Assembly: GCF_000244895.1 (NCBI RefSeq) | Contig: NZ_CM001441.1 | Coordinates: 3,120,226-3,184,225 of the forward strand | DNA: 64,000 nt | DNA from: Desulfosporosinus youngiae DSM 17734 | Lineage (GTDB): Bacteria; Bacillota; Desulfitobacteriia; Desulfitobacteriales; Desulfitobacteriaceae | Direction of reading: 5' to 3' | Part shown: in pieces, positions 43,401 to 52,056 of the stretch | Position numbering within the stretch: position 1 is the first letter of the stretch | Layout: each line of letters begins with the position of its first letter | The notes under the pieces: generated by a model | Seen by the model: the letters and a program-made list of their open reading frames with translations, nothing else | What the model was told of the DNA's origin: nothing | The model's database searches: none | Made by a program: the position numbers and the translations under genes

Positions 43401-45993
43401 GTATGGACTGCAGGGTTAAGGTTAACAGGTCAGAGACCATATTCCCTTTGTCGGCACGTTCATTGAAGAGCTGACTGAGAAGATATAAAAGGATAGGCAA
43501 GAGTAAACTCAAAGAGACGATTCCAAGCCAAACTAAGGGGTCTCTCGTAAGAACTGTAAACCCTAACATAATAAGCAGTAACTGAGCGGGAGCTTCTAAA
43601 CTCCTTCTCAAATTATCAAAAATCTTCCAACGGGCTAAAACCGGACCTTCCTTGAATAACCAGGGGATCAGCTGCCAGTCTCCCCTCACCCAGCGATGCA
43701 GCCGGCACATATAAGCCAGGTAGTTCGCCGGATAACCATCGATCAGCTCTACGTCTGTCACAAGACCGGCCCGCGCATATAATCCTTCAATTAAATCATG
43801 GCTGAGAATGGTGTTTTCAGGAAACCTATGATTGGTTACCTTATGGAAGACTTCAACATCATAAATTCCTTTTCCTGTATAGATACCTTCTCCGAATAAA
43901 TCCTGATATGCATCTGAAACCGCTGTGGTATAAGGATCAACTCCAACTCTGCCGGAAAAAATGCGGGCAAACTTTGAGGCGCCGGCTTTGAGAATAGATA
44001 CTCCCACACGTGGCTGGAGGATCCCATAGCCCTGGACTACTCTCTCTCCATCCGCACTAAGGCGGGGTGCATGCAAAGGATGGGCGATCGTCCCAATTAG
44101 TTTTTTGGCGATTCCCCTCGGCAGCTGGGTATCGGCATCAAGGGTAATCACATAACGAAAGGTTGGCAAAATTGACAAGTCTCCAATTTGCACATTAAAA
44201 CTTGTCCTTCCTTCTTGACGCAATAGTCTATTGAACTCAACCAGCTTGCCGCGCTTTCTCTCCCAGCCCATCCATACCCCTTCAGAATCATTGAATAGCC
44301 GTTGGCGATGAAAAAAATAAAAGCGGTTATCACCATATTTACGGTTTAATCGTTCTATCTCGGAGGTGGCTGCTGATAGGATTTCGTTATCCTCTTCCCT
44401 GATTTCTGTCTTAGCATCGGCAAAATCACTCAGCAAGGCAAAATGTAAATTCTCATCCCGATTGGCGAGAAAATAGACTTCCATCTCATTGATAAGTTCA
44501 TGCACCCTGTTAACATTGGTCAGGAGAGTTGGAATTACAACCATAGTACGCAAGTGCTGGGGAATTCCTTCCCCCAATGCTAATTTCGGCAGAAATGATG
44601 GACGAACCAGTTCTGAAGCAATCCAATTCACCAAAGGAATGACCATGCTGCTTGCCCAAATTAAGAGACCAATGATTAATGGTATATAACTAAAGAAAAG
44701 AGGTGTGTCCTGAATTGCGTATGCTAAAACCAAGCCGGACAGAAGCGCGACCCCAACCAACAAACTGCCGAAATAATATGAGCCAGGCTTCCTGCGAATC
44801 TCACGACGAAGCTCACCCCGGAAGTCCTGTGACTTTCCAAAGTCCTGTTCTAATTCTTGTTCAAGTTCATCACGGCCCGGACCCATCAAGTGGTAACCAA
44901 CATGGGAGGAAACAGTCTCCCCTTGCTCAACCGCCTTCTGCGCCCTCGCTAACACTTTACGGGCAACAACCAGTTCAGACACTCTGAAGTTTCGGGCTAT
45001 CTTTTCCACGCAATGCCGGTAATAATCTCTGGACTGAAAGTCCATTTCTCTATAAACATTACTTGGGTCCTGCTCAAAAACACGTTCTACTAAACTGACC
45101 TCTTCAAAAAAACGCGGCCAATCTTCCGAATTGACAAAATGGAGGCTGGCAATCGCGTGACCCATGGATACCTGGCACATGGTCTGATGCTGACGTTCAA
45201 GCTTTGCCAATTCTTCAATCGTCGTATCTTGTTTGGCTATGGCACGGTCTACCCACTGTAAAAGGGGTACTACGTCTGTACCAAGCTCGCGAATACGTTT
45301 CAGAATCTGCTCTGCATAAGCGGAAGAGTATTCTTCCTGGGCGGCAAGAGATTTTAAGAGTCTATCCCATTCTTCCGGCAGATGTTCGGATTCTAACAAA
45401 GGTAAAACCCAATGATCGGCTGCTTCACGTTCTGCCTGAGTAAATAGAATTTGTTCGGTCAGCCTCCGGATATTTTCCAGCAGAATAATGCGCAGCATAA
45501 TGGGAATTGCCCATAATTCTCCGCTGGATAGGGGGACTTGGACCTGATAGGCGTTAATAAATGCTTTAAGGGTATCACTTTGCAATTGACTGTCCGTGTG
45601 TTCAATGAGTTCAATTAATAACCCATAAATTCTCGGGTATCCCTGGAAATCTCCGCTGGCGTTTAATGGCAATTGGCGTTCAAATTTCTCAGGAAGGCTG
45701 TTCTGAATCTCCGCTCTCAAATCCTTTAAACTATAAAAGTTATCCAGCAGCCAATCAGTGGCAGGCACAATATCCTGTGTTCTGGCATTATAATCTGCAA
45801 TTTCACCATAAGCCTGCTCTAAGAATTTCATATTTTCTTTTACCCGGGGAAGCAAGGATTGTTTTAAGCGGGTTTTTCCCTGGTTGACATCGGATTTGGC
45901 AATTTCTTCAGCATGACTAAGTAAATCTTCACCATGAAGTACAATATCTTTATAGGGTTTATGTTTCGTTGTTGATCGTGTGAAAAACTTCAT
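37420..45993 (-). CDS. Cyclic beta-1,2-glucan synthase (GT84-glucoamylase-GH94 giant enzyme)
   Basis: A 2857-residue membrane enzyme of the NdvB/Cgs type. Domains in order: an alpha-helical N-terminal part (1-400), two membrane helices (about 400-457), a GT84 glycosyltransferase with DADTQLP near 618, HDLIEG and RWVRGDWQ, further membrane helices (about 805-840 and 918-965), a glucoamylase-like domain with SWSGTMFEFLMPLL near 1350, two beta-sandwich/glycan domains, and a GH94 phosphorylase-like domain with GSGDWNDG near 2538. It makes linear beta-1,2-glucans from UDP-glucose, fixes their length by phosphorolysis and cyclises them. The size and order match known synthases. It is best known from alpha-proteobacteria and occurs in some anaerobic Firmicutes. 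RBS GGAGACGGAG; it probably shares a transcript with the methyltransferase. Confidence 0.93.
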   Translation of the reverse strand: MKFFTRSTTKHKPYKDIVLHGEDLLSHAEEIAKSDVNQGKTRLKQSLLPRVKENMKFLEQAYGEIADYNARTQDIVPATDWLLDNFYSLKDLRAEIQNSLPEKFERQLPLNASGDFQGYPRIYGLLIELIEHTDSQLQSDTLKAFINAYQVQVPLSSGELWAIPIMLRIILLENIRRLTEQILFTQAEREAADHWVLPLLESEHLPEEWDRLLKSLAAQEEYSSAYAEQILKRIRELGTDVVPLLQWVDRAIAKQDTTIEELAKLERQHQTMCQVSMGHAIASLHFVNSEDWPRFFEEVSLVERVFEQDPSNVYREMDFQSRDYYRHCVEKIARNFRVSELVVARKVLARAQKAVEQGETVSSHVGYHLMGPGRDELEQELEQDFGKSQDFRGELRREIRRKPGSYYFGSLLVGVALLSGLVLAYAIQDTPLFFSYIPLIIGLLIWASSMVIPLVNWIASELVRPSFLPKLALGEGIPQHLRTMVVIPTLLTNVNRVHELINEMEVYFLANRDENLHFALLSDFADAKTEIREEDNEILSAATSEIERLNRKYGDNRFYFFHRQRLFNDSEGVWMGWERKRGKLVEFNRLLRQEGRTSFNVQIGDLSILPTFRYVITLDADTQLPRGIAKKLIGTIAHPLHAPRLSADGERVVQGYGILQPRVGVSILKAGASKFARIFSGRVGVDPYTTAVSDAYQDLFGEGIYTGKGIYDVEVFHKVTNHRFPENTILSHDLIEGLYARAGLVTDVELIDGYPANYLAYMCRLHRWVRGDWQLIPWLFKEGPVLARWKIFDNLRRSLEAPAQLLLIMLGFTVLTRDPLVWLGIVSLSLLLPILLYLLSQLFNERADKGNMVSDLLTLTLQSILQFLFIPFQAWIMLDAIIRSLYRQFVSHRNLLEWETALDAEKRLDASLKTMFKTMWPVVLFVFLAVLTLSVAFPGRLGRFVPVGIVWLVSLWVAYKVSLPIQHKRIELSSSELISLRRYSRKIWAFFEDYLCAEDHWLPPDNVQIDPPNGVAHRTSPTNIGLALLTNLAARDFGYIPLAGVYGNIEQTLKTLEGLDHWQGHLYNWYDTQTLAPLEPRYISTVDSGNYVMYLMTLKSGLAELLDKPVFDLQYAGGLKDTYTLLAEDVGEDTLAVLKPFGQELDRILSSDEAWSLKTWMDLHSLWPARILDHELRREGRYWAGNLDRMIRNIHAELQELFPWITDQENPETQGILNEQVLNLGLRELAGLYGEILKNDPFPAEINKILKPALSKIQDYIHRSEKLQLRLEEIALKTDFLPLYDESRQLFSIGYNVSESKLDKSFYDLLASEARQASFFAIAKGDVPPSHWFKLGRSLTMTKGKRSLVSWSGTMFEFLMPLLVMKNYEATLLDETYHSVVEVQRKYGLEKNVPWGISESGFHAFDPQLNYQYKAFGVPGLGLKRGLIQDLVIAPYASFLALMVSPREAVSNISAMEEKGFGGRYGLFEAVDFTSERVQVGRPFKLVQSFMAHHQGMSLLAIDNVVFKNVMQQRLHSEALIQATELLLQERLPEATQIIPQPEDEYQVTKQRSKDLELEKNQFTLLNTVNSPIPVAHCISNGQYSVMLTNSGAGFSRFKTISLSRWREDVTQDAWGVYFYIQNLNSGDVWSAAYQPCRDSGEDYKVTYAPDQVEFCRKDGNITTHTEIVVSPEDQAEMRRISLTNHSKHDRTIEVTSYFEVVLARQSEDLAHPAFSNLFIQTEFAHEALLASRRPRSEHQARLWLMHTVCIEGEKVGSLQYETDRSRFIGRGRSLAKPQALDANHPLSNTAGAVLDPIMSLRRRVRIRPGETARVSFSIGYAESREEAIRIADKYQDPLSVKRAFELAWTHSKMELRHLNLTAAQANEALSLGGHLLYLSPCRRDAAECIKQNRKGQSALWAYAISGDLPIVLVRVANTEHLDLVRRLLTIHEYWRLKGLFADLVILNEDDSGYVQAFQDNLRDFISMGHARDLLNQPSGVFLLQKGHVQADVLNLLCTVARITFTGEGGSCTIQVRKKAKHSLREPVHFKEENQPLPNNTDSRSEFQEAAGESSGSRLHFSNGYGGFSEDGKEYIIELQEGMNTPLPWINVIANSNFGFQVSEVGAGYTWSQNSREYKLTPWSNDPILDPVGEALYLRDQETGEFWSVTANPKREKGLYKIRHGQGYSIFEHCSRGLKQHLRLFVPMADPVKMVELTLTNTSDRSLNLSVVYYVEWVMGVVRDQTAPYLVTEYDQAGSTFYVQNTYQEEHQGRIGFLTVLGADVTGYTGDRSEFIGRNGSLADPAGLKLDSLSESVGAGLDPCSALELEVFIPPGESKQITFLLGETANRQEAGQLISAYEQPEKIHEAFNQVLEHWDKLLGSIQVQTPDISMNLLINRWLMYQTIVCRLWARSAFYQSGGAYGFRDQLQDVMSLVYTDPPVTRRQILIHCRHQFIEGDVQHWWHAEKGKGIRTRFSDDLLWLPFVTAHYIERTGDIGVLDEVTEFLEDEPLKEGEDERYSIPRISTEQGTVYEHCLRAIERGLRFGEHGLPLIGSGDWNDGFSRIGHQGKGESVWLGWFLYLTLIHFAELCDARQDLERGVRYRKLAEELQTNIEAHGWDGGWYRRAYFDDGTPLGSSQNSECQIDALAQSWSVISGAARPTRAKDAMLALEHYLWRKEDGLLLLLTPPFDKLLPDPGYIKGYVPGVRENGGQYTHGAIWSILAYTTLGEGDKAAELFQMLNPIHHARTEHEVHRYKVEPYVMAADVYATPSHVGRGGWTWYTGAAGWMYQAGLEGILGFKRLGDKLVLKPCIPSRWPGFSLVYRYKTTTYELYVENPAARMTGFVKLTLDQEELLEPVIDLKDDGRTHTVRLTI

Positions 45994-46069
45994 TCTCCGT
46001 CTCCGTCTTATTTTTATTTTCTATACATCATTTATGCATTATTCCCATTTCTTCTCACTTCATTCATGA

Positions 46070-46108
46070 AGAAACCCCCCTTGCCGCTTCGCGGCAAGGG
46101 GGGTTTCT
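46070..46108 (-). terminator. Strong terminator of the ftsK/spoIIIE gene
   Basis: Arms AAACCCCCCTTGCCGC and complement, TTC loop, followed on the minus strand by TTC-rich sequence. Confidence 0.85.
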
Positions 46109-46116
46109 CTATTCCA

Positions 46117-48726
46117 TTAACTAAAACGTTCATTAAATTCCTCTAAGGTCAGGAGCACCTGCCTCGGCTTGCTTCCTTCGTAGCCTCCCACAACCCCTTG
46201 TTCTTCCAGCATATCCATTAGGCGGGCGGCTCTGGTATACCCTAATTTTAACCTGCGTTGGAGAAAGGATACGGAGGCAATGCCTGTCCTGATAAATAGC
46301 TGCCCTGCGTCTATAAACAAGGCGTCATCCGGGCCATTGCTCTCTTCATTTTTCAGTGTCGTTTCCGCAAAAAGCCTTTCCGGGTCAAGATACTCCGGCT
46401 TGCCCGATTCTTTCCAATGCATGATTACCCGTTGTACTTCCTCATCTGTTACCAAACAGCCTTGAACACGGAGGGCCTTATTCACTCCTAAGGGAGAATA
46501 AAGCATATCTCCCCGTCCCAGAAGTTTCTCTGCGCCGGTGGCGTCAAGAATCGTTCGCGAGTCGATTTGAGATGAAACAGCGAAGGATATCCGGCTGGGT
46601 ATATTGGCCTTGATCACTCCGGTAATCACATCCACGGAGGGACGCTGAGTGGCGATAACCAGATGAATTCCTGCCGCCCGTGCCATTTGAGCCAAGCGGC
46701 AGATGGCTTCTTCGACTTCTCCTGCGGCAACCATCATCAAATCTGCCAGTTCGTCAATAATTACCACCACAAATGGTAAAGCCGGCCTATCGCCGGGAGT
46801 TTCCCCTGCCTTTAATTTATTGTAACGTTCAATATCCCGAACCCCTGAAGCCGCAAAAAGTTCGTACCTGTTTTCCATTTCTTTAACAATCCATTTTAAA
46901 GCACTGGCCGCTTTTTTAGGATCGATGACAACCGGGGCTAATAAGTGAGGGATACCGTTATATTGACTGAGTTCGACCATCTTAGGGTCGACGAGCAAAA
47001 ACTTTACTTCATCCGGAGTTGCATTAAAGAGCAGGGAATTAATAATCGTCGTGATGCAGACACTTTTCCCTGAACCTGTGGCACCCGCGACAAGGAGATG
47101 AGGCATTTTTATCAAATCCGCAATAATAGGCTGATCGGCAATATCTTTCCCTAAGGCAACTTTAAGTTTGGAAGGGTATTGTCCAAAACTGGAGGTTTCC
47201 AACACTTCCCGGAAAGGAACCGAAAGTGCCTGTTTATTCGGGACTTCAATTCCGATGGCTGCTTTTCCCGGGATCGGGGCTTCAATGCGCACGTCCCGTG
47301 CTGCAAGCCCCAACGCTATATCATCGGACAAATTGACAATCTTACTGATTTTGACCCCTGGGGCTGGAGCCAGCTCATAACGAGTAATGACCGGGCCTCT
47401 CGTCACTCGAATTATTTTAGCTTTAACTCCAAAATCTAAGAGGACCTTTTCAAGCTGCCTGGTTGTTTCTGTATCCTGGATGATGGTTCTGGGCGGGATT
47501 GGTTCTAATAAGTCAAAATCAGGTAATCCCCAGGAGTTAACCCTTTCAGCGCTGTGATCAGTCTCCTCAGGAGCCGGCTCGACGAATTCCAAATTCAGAC
47601 CGGAGGCGGCAGCGACCTGAGCCTCTGAAATCATCTTTGCCTTACATGCCGTCTCTGCCAGGACATCCATGGGATCCGACCCTGACAGGTTATCTTCAAC
47701 ATTCCGCCCGGATAGTACTTCACAGGCTGTTTCAAGTCCAAGTTCAGGGTTGGCTTCATATTCGGCTTCAGGCACTAATTCCGGGGTAGGTTCCAGCTCG
47801 GGTTTTAACTCAGGTTCAGGCTTGGGGCTTAGTTCAGTCTCTGTTACAGCTTCTTTCGATGTATGTATGGATATATTCTGTGCTTCAATCTCAGCCCCGG
47901 TCATTGAAGTCTCTATAACTGAGATTTTCGAGACATCATCGGGAGGTTTGTTCTCTGAATTCGATTCTGCCATTGAATCCGGTTCCTGTTCGACAGGGCT
48001 CACATCTTCCTTAAATTGAGCTAAGAATTCTTCCTGTTCCTTTTTAGATTTAAACACCGAAGAAAAAGGCGTTAGTTCATCGGGTCTTTTTTTAAATACC
48101 TTAACAGGCTCGGAGATTTTTTCCCTGGAGATAGGTTGAGTTAATCGTTCTTCTTGATCGACTTCCGCAAAGTAATGATTAAACCCTTTTAATAGGGTCA
48201 GATTGCCATGTTTTTTAGGTAAAACCGCTTTTCCTGTCCCAAAATAAGAAGGAAAATCTCTGCCAATTTCCTTCATTTCTTCAGCCATTTCAATATCCGT
48301 ATTTTTCATTTCTACCCAATCCGGCGAAGAAAAATACTTATTAAATCCCTGTAAACTCACCAGTTTTCCTGGTGGAAGAGGAATCACCTTAGAGTTTTGG
48401 GACTGATCGGCAACCTTTTCCTCATAGTGCTTCCGCCTGTGATTCTTAGGCTGAATTGAATGATTCTTTTTCGCTGGTCTATCTGAATTTCGGGACGATA
48501 TAGAATCAAAAATTGAGGAATTATGCCATACTACAAGAGCTGATACAAAACATATGAAGGGCCCTATCCAAGACAGACCTTTCATAAGATACTTAAACAT
48601 AGAATAAACCGGCGCTCCGATGGCAAAGCCGAAAGCACCCATTAGTCCGGTCAAAGCTAAGACCATTAAAAGTACACTCAATAATTTAAGCCAAAAAGAA
48701 CTTGTTGTATTTCTTCTTTTCGACAC
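46117..48726 (-). CDS. FtsK/SpoIIIE-family DNA translocase
   Basis: About 869 residues started at GTG 48726, with GGGGAGGTGG directly before it; the ATG eight codons earlier is unsupported. There are only two to three hydrophobic segments (about 12-65), fewer than the four usual in SpoIIIE. A long, Glu/Pro-rich linker (about 80-400) holds two copies of a GFN(K/H)YF motif and a PEPELKPELEPTPEL-type run. The motor domain has Walker A GATGSGKSVC near 553 and Walker B VVVIIDELADL. A C-terminal winged-helix gamma domain (FLQRRLKLGYTRAARLMDMLE) reads polar DNA sequences. It pumps DNA through the division or sporulation septum. Confidence 0.93.
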   Translation of the reverse strand: MSKRRNTTSSFWLKLLSVLLMVLALTGLMGAFGFAIGAPVYSMFKYLMKGLSWIGPFICFVSALVVWHNSSIFDSISSRNSDRPAKKNHSIQPKNHRRKHYEEKVADQSQNSKVIPLPPGKLVSLQGFNKYFSSPDWVEMKNTDIEMAEEMKEIGRDFPSYFGTGKAVLPKKHGNLTLLKGFNHYFAEVDQEERLTQPISREKISEPVKVFKKRPDELTPFSSVFKSKKEQEEFLAQFKEDVSPVEQEPDSMAESNSENKPPDDVSKISVIETSMTGAEIEAQNISIHTSKEAVTETELSPKPEPELKPELEPTPELVPEAEYEANPELGLETACEVLSGRNVEDNLSGSDPMDVLAETACKAKMISEAQVAAASGLNLEFVEPAPEETDHSAERVNSWGLPDFDLLEPIPPRTIIQDTETTRQLEKVLLDFGVKAKIIRVTRGPVITRYELAPAPGVKISKIVNLSDDIALGLAARDVRIEAPIPGKAAIGIEVPNKQALSVPFREVLETSSFGQYPSKLKVALGKDIADQPIIADLIKMPHLLVAGATGSGKSVCITTIINSLLFNATPDEVKFLLVDPKMVELSQYNGIPHLLAPVVIDPKKAASALKWIVKEMENRYELFAASGVRDIERYNKLKAGETPGDRPALPFVVVIIDELADLMMVAAGEVEEAICRLAQMARAAGIHLVIATQRPSVDVITGVIKANIPSRISFAVSSQIDSRTILDATGAEKLLGRGDMLYSPLGVNKALRVQGCLVTDEEVQRVIMHWKESGKPEYLDPERLFAETTLKNEESNGPDDALFIDAGQLFIRTGIASVSFLQRRLKLGYTRAARLMDMLEEQGVVGGYEGSKPRQVLLTLEEFNERFS

Positions 48727-48800
48727 AGTTCCACCTCCCCATTTATTCATTATGGTAGATGTGCCAGGTGAATGTCAAAAGGTTTTTTTGGTTCATACGC

Positions 48801-49763
48801 CTAATAACTTAACAGCACACCTTTTTGGTTGGGCAAGGCATGGAATATTTCTTGAGATATTTCCCCATCCAAGTTCAAATAAACGTTTCCAGTGTATAAA
48901 AAATTCCCTTTGGCCCAATAGCGTAAGTCTAAAAACTCCACAATACATTCGTCCGTCTCCGAGGCATGAGCAATAATGTGGCAATAGGGTGTAAACTGAC
49001 TAAAGATTTCCGCCAGATTTCCGGCTAAGGCATTGGCAACCGATGGGTTATCTCCCTTAAATTTGGGCAGAACACGACATATGGATGGTTCTTGATCCCG
49101 AATAATTCCAAAACGCACATAGTCCTCTTCAAAAAGTATAAAGTTCCAGGTAAAAGGATGATACATGGCCGGAATCACTCTTACTTGCTCTTCATCATTT
49201 AGATGGTAGATATCCATAAGGCGGTCTCTTGTTTTAATGCGCCCCAAGTGACGATAAGCTAAATATAACGCGCTTAATAATAAGGCCGTTTGTGAAGAGA
49301 TATTTGCCAATTCGGGCTTGATCAGGGCAATCATAAAAGACACTAAGAGGGAACCAAATACTACCGGGTCAGTCAGCATGATCATGTCAACTGTAATTTT
49401 TTTGCGTGAAAAAGGCCATAATAGCTCTGCACCATAAGAATTCAACAAATCCATTATTCCGTGAGACATAGTCCCTATCAGGGTCCAGAGGATTACGCTC
49501 CACCATGAAGCCGTCGGAAAAATTAAATACAAGGCTGAACCAAGTCCTAGGGCTGAGGCGGTTAAAGCGATCAAGGAATGACTTGCTCCTCTATGGTTTA
49601 ATAGATAATTCAAGCGTCCTTTTACATGAAATATAATATCTAAATCAGGCAGCATGGCGCCTAATGTACAGCCTAAAAAAACAGGATCATTCAGCTGCAT
49701 GGTGTGACCCGAAAGAGTACTAAGGGCAATTCCAATTAAGCCATGGGTTATAGGATCCAACAA
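48801..49763 (-). CDS. Membrane-bound metal-dependent hydrolase (YdjM/DUF457 family)
   Basis: A 320-residue protein. The first part has the family signature MLDPITHGLIGIAL and MLPDLDIIFHVKG, then LLNHRGASHSL, giving the His/Asp residues expected to hold a metal. Three to four hydrophobic helices span about 70-190. The C-terminal 130 residues are soluble. Family members are poorly characterised membrane hydrolases; some are linked to DNA damage responses. It lies 75 nt upstream of the DNA translocase gene on the same strand, so joint transcription is likely. Confidence 0.85.
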   Translation of the reverse strand: MLDPITHGLIGIALSTLSGHTMQLNDPVFLGCTLGAMLPDLDIIFHVKGRLNYLLNHRGASHSLIALTASALGLGSALYLIFPTASWWSVILWTLIGTMSHGIMDLLNSYGAELLWPFSRKKITVDMIMLTDPVVFGSLLVSFMIALIKPELANISSQTALLLSALYLAYRHLGRIKTRDRLMDIYHLNDEEQVRVIPAMYHPFTWNFILFEEDYVRFGIIRDQEPSICRVLPKFKGDNPSVANALAGNLAEIFSQFTPYCHIIAHASETDECIVEFLDLRYWAKGNFLYTGNVYLNLDGEISQEIFHALPNQKGVLLSY

Positions 49764-49909
49764 GGCTCACCTCCGCAATTATTTGGGCACCAATAACTGC
49801 CCTGCTTATCAACAATCCCCATTATAACATGACTCTGCAGCAAAATAGTTAGGTTATATTTTCTCCATTTTCCATTTTATGTTGATTGCAAAATCTTGCC
49901 CGCATTAGA

Positions 49910-49957
49910 CAAAGAGCCCTTTAATCATTTTTAGATAAAACAATTAAAAGGCTCTCA
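49910..49957 (-). terminator. Probable terminator of the PHP-BON unit
   Basis: AGAGCC/GGCTCT arms extended by AATTAAAAG/CTTTAAT pairing with a long A+T-rich loop; only a short T-run. Confidence 0.5.
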
Positions 49958-49977
49958 ATCATCTATTTAAGTTTGGA

Positions 49978-50865
49978 TTATTTGCTGGAATGTGCCGCTA
50001 CTTTGATTGAATTATTAACATCATGTATTTCAGGAATATGCTGAATCATTTTTTCAGCCCATTCACGGTCTTCTTCGGAATACACTTCCCCAGTCAGGAA
50101 AGCGATGCCATTTTGAACGAATGCCCGGATTTGCCCGGAATTTAAGCGATGCTGACCAAGTTTGGCCACCAATTGTTCTGTTAACCATAGATCATCTCCT
50201 TGGGATCTATGACGGGTAAATACTTCACTGACTACCGCTTTTACCCCCGGAACCTGATAAGCTGTCTCTACCGCCCATTCCATGTCTTCCTGGGTGTTAA
50301 CAAGTCCGGATAAGGTTATTAAGCCATTCCGGGCCGTTGTTTTTATCTCATGTGCATCAACCCATGGAGAAGCAACCAACGCATTTTCTACACGGTTCAC
50401 AAGAGTCGCATCATCTACGGCTTTTTCCAGGAACTGAATTTCACTTCTAACCTCTTTAACTCCGCGAACCTGGGAAGCCAGGCGTTTGGCTAACCGTTCT
50501 GTACTCTGGATCTCAAGATGCCCGAGCAGGGTAGCTATACCCCGGCTGACCCGGCAGCCCAGATGCGTAATATCTTCCAAATTTGACCCTTGAAACCGTT
50601 CTATAATCCCTTTTTCTATGTCCTTATCTTTGATCGTTCCATCATTAGCCACTGTTAAGGAATTATCCAGTTCCCGAACCCCGTCGATCCGTCCCACCCT
50701 GCTCCCAAAGAAATCTTTTTCCGCAAGACTATCGACGGTTCCCCAGATTATGGCCCGGTCTCCTTTGACCTTAACATGAATTCCCTGGCCGCTTTCCCCA
50801 AAATGTGTATGAATAAGGTTTTTGATGTCCCGAAGAACATCTATTTCGGCTCGTGAGTTATGCAT
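49978..50865 (-). CDS. BON-domain repeat protein
   Basis: About 295 residues, started at ATG 50865 behind GGAGGGAG (an upstream start without a site would add 13 residues). It consists of about four BON domains, each with the GxVxxxxE and GVxxVxxxI pattern: GTVDSLAEKDFFG, GHLEIQSTERLA, GLVNTQEDMEWA and GEVYSEEDREWA. The last three are regularly spaced. There is no signal peptide, so it is cytoplasmic, unlike OsmY and other periplasmic BON proteins. BON domains bind phospholipid or potassium, but no precise role can be given. It follows a PHP gene by 115 nt. Confidence 0.85.
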   Translation of the reverse strand: MHNSRAEIDVLRDIKNLIHTHFGESGQGIHVKVKGDRAIIWGTVDSLAEKDFFGSRVGRIDGVRELDNSLTVANDGTIKDKDIEKGIIERFQGSNLEDITHLGCRVSRGIATLLGHLEIQSTERLAKRLASQVRGVKEVRSEIQFLEKAVDDATLVNRVENALVASPWVDAHEIKTTARNGLITLSGLVNTQEDMEWAVETAYQVPGVKAVVSEVFTRHRSQGDDLWLTEQLVAKLGQHRLNSGQIRAFVQNGIAFLTGEVYSEEDREWAEKMIQHIPEIHDVNNSIKVAAHSSK

Positions 50866-50980
50866 AAATTCTCCCTCCACATGAAAACTCTTTGCGCTTT
50901 TCACTTAGAGGGTATTTTATCCCAAGTCCTGCTCTTTTACTCTGGCAGAGTTGTGATTGAATGCCAATTTATTGAAAGAC

Positions 50981-51808
50981 TTAAATCCCTAAATAAGATC
51001 TTAATTCAAAAACACACTTATCCGGGACACCCATCTGACCCAGTTTTATATACCCGGAAGGGCCATGATAGTCACTGCCGCCCGTAGCCAGGAGAGCAGA
51101 TTTATTGGCGACTTCGGTATAATATCGAATAAGTTCCGCTTGTCTTTCCCAGTATCCGTAATAAACCTCAAGCCCGATCGGCCGATAAGCTAAAAGCGGA
51201 AATACCATCTCAGGATCTCTGAGCAGTCCCGGATGGGCAACGACAGGGAGGCCGCCGCAAGAGAAAATAAGATCGACGGCATCCTCAAAGGTATGGTTCA
51301 GATAAGGCAGATGGGCAACTCCGCCGGGGCGGAAATGGGCCGCGATTTCCGGCCAGTTTTTCCGGCTATTATCACTTGATTGGTGATAAATCGCCCTCAT
51401 AATATGCCCCTTAGTGACAGCCCCATTGGCTCCGACTTCTTTCTCAACATCCTCCCAGCCTAAAGAAATCCCGCCGCTGTTCAAACATTCGACCATATCA
51501 TGGGCAAGCTCAGTCCGCTGGGCCCGAATCTCTTGCAAGCGGTTTTGCAGCACCGGATGATTTACATGATTGAAATACCCAAGGAGGTGAACCTCATGAC
51601 CTTGATAACTTGTTAACAATTCAACACCCGGAATAACTTTAATATTCAGCTCTTTGGCAAGGCTTTCCGCCTCACTAACCCCTTGGGTACTTTCATGGTC
51701 CGTAATTGCTATGGTTTGAACATTATTAGCATAAGCAAGTTTAATGACCTCTTTAACCGAAAGCAAGCCATCAGATTCATGCGTATGAATGTGTAAATCG
51801 GACCTCAA
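50981..51808 (-). CDS. PHP-domain phosphoesterase
   Basis: A 275-residue PHP protein of the RNase AM/YciV type. It opens with the metal-binding DLHIHTHESDG (His6, His8), then AITDHES, GVELLT and a late GSDYHG, together the trinuclear metal site. Such proteins remove phosphate from 3',5'-bisphosphonucleotides or trim short RNA ends. Length is normal (about 275-290). It starts at TTG behind GGGAGGGG. A BON-domain gene is downstream on the same strand. Confidence 0.88.
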   Translation of the reverse strand: MRSDLHIHTHESDGLLSVKEVIKLAYANNVQTIAITDHESTQGVSEAESLAKELNIKVIPGVELLTSYQGHEVHLLGYFNHVNHPVLQNRLQEIRAQRTELAHDMVECLNSGGISLGWEDVEKEVGANGAVTKGHIMRAIYHQSSDNSRKNWPEIAAHFRPGGVAHLPYLNHTFEDAVDLIFSCGGLPVVAHPGLLRDPEMVFPLLAYRPIGLEVYYGYWERQAELIRYYTEVANKSALLATGGSDYHGPSGYIKLGQMGVPDKCVFELRSYLGI

Positions 51809-52006
51809 AAAAACCCCTCCCTATCCCTATTTCTGTTTATCGTTAGTTAAACGAGTTCACTTAAAGGAATTTTAAAGTTCTGGCAAATCCCAGAAAGAGT
51901 CAATTATTTAACTATTAGTATAGTATGCCTATTCTTTTTTTACTTAAAAAATCCTGCCTGCTTTGGCTGTTTAAATATCAAAATCCTAAATGCTTGAATT
52001 CCCTTA

Positions 52007-52035
52007 TTGACACATTTAGCTTTTTCCGATATAAT
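52007..52035 (+). promoter_or_regulatory. Consensus sigma-A promoter of the tRNA-Trp gene
   Basis: TTGACA (52007-52012), 17-nt spacer, TATAAT (52030-52035): full consensus. Transcription would begin about 15 nt before the mature tRNA. Confidence 0.9.
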
Positions 52036-52056
52036 TCATTTCGTTGCTAAAATTAT

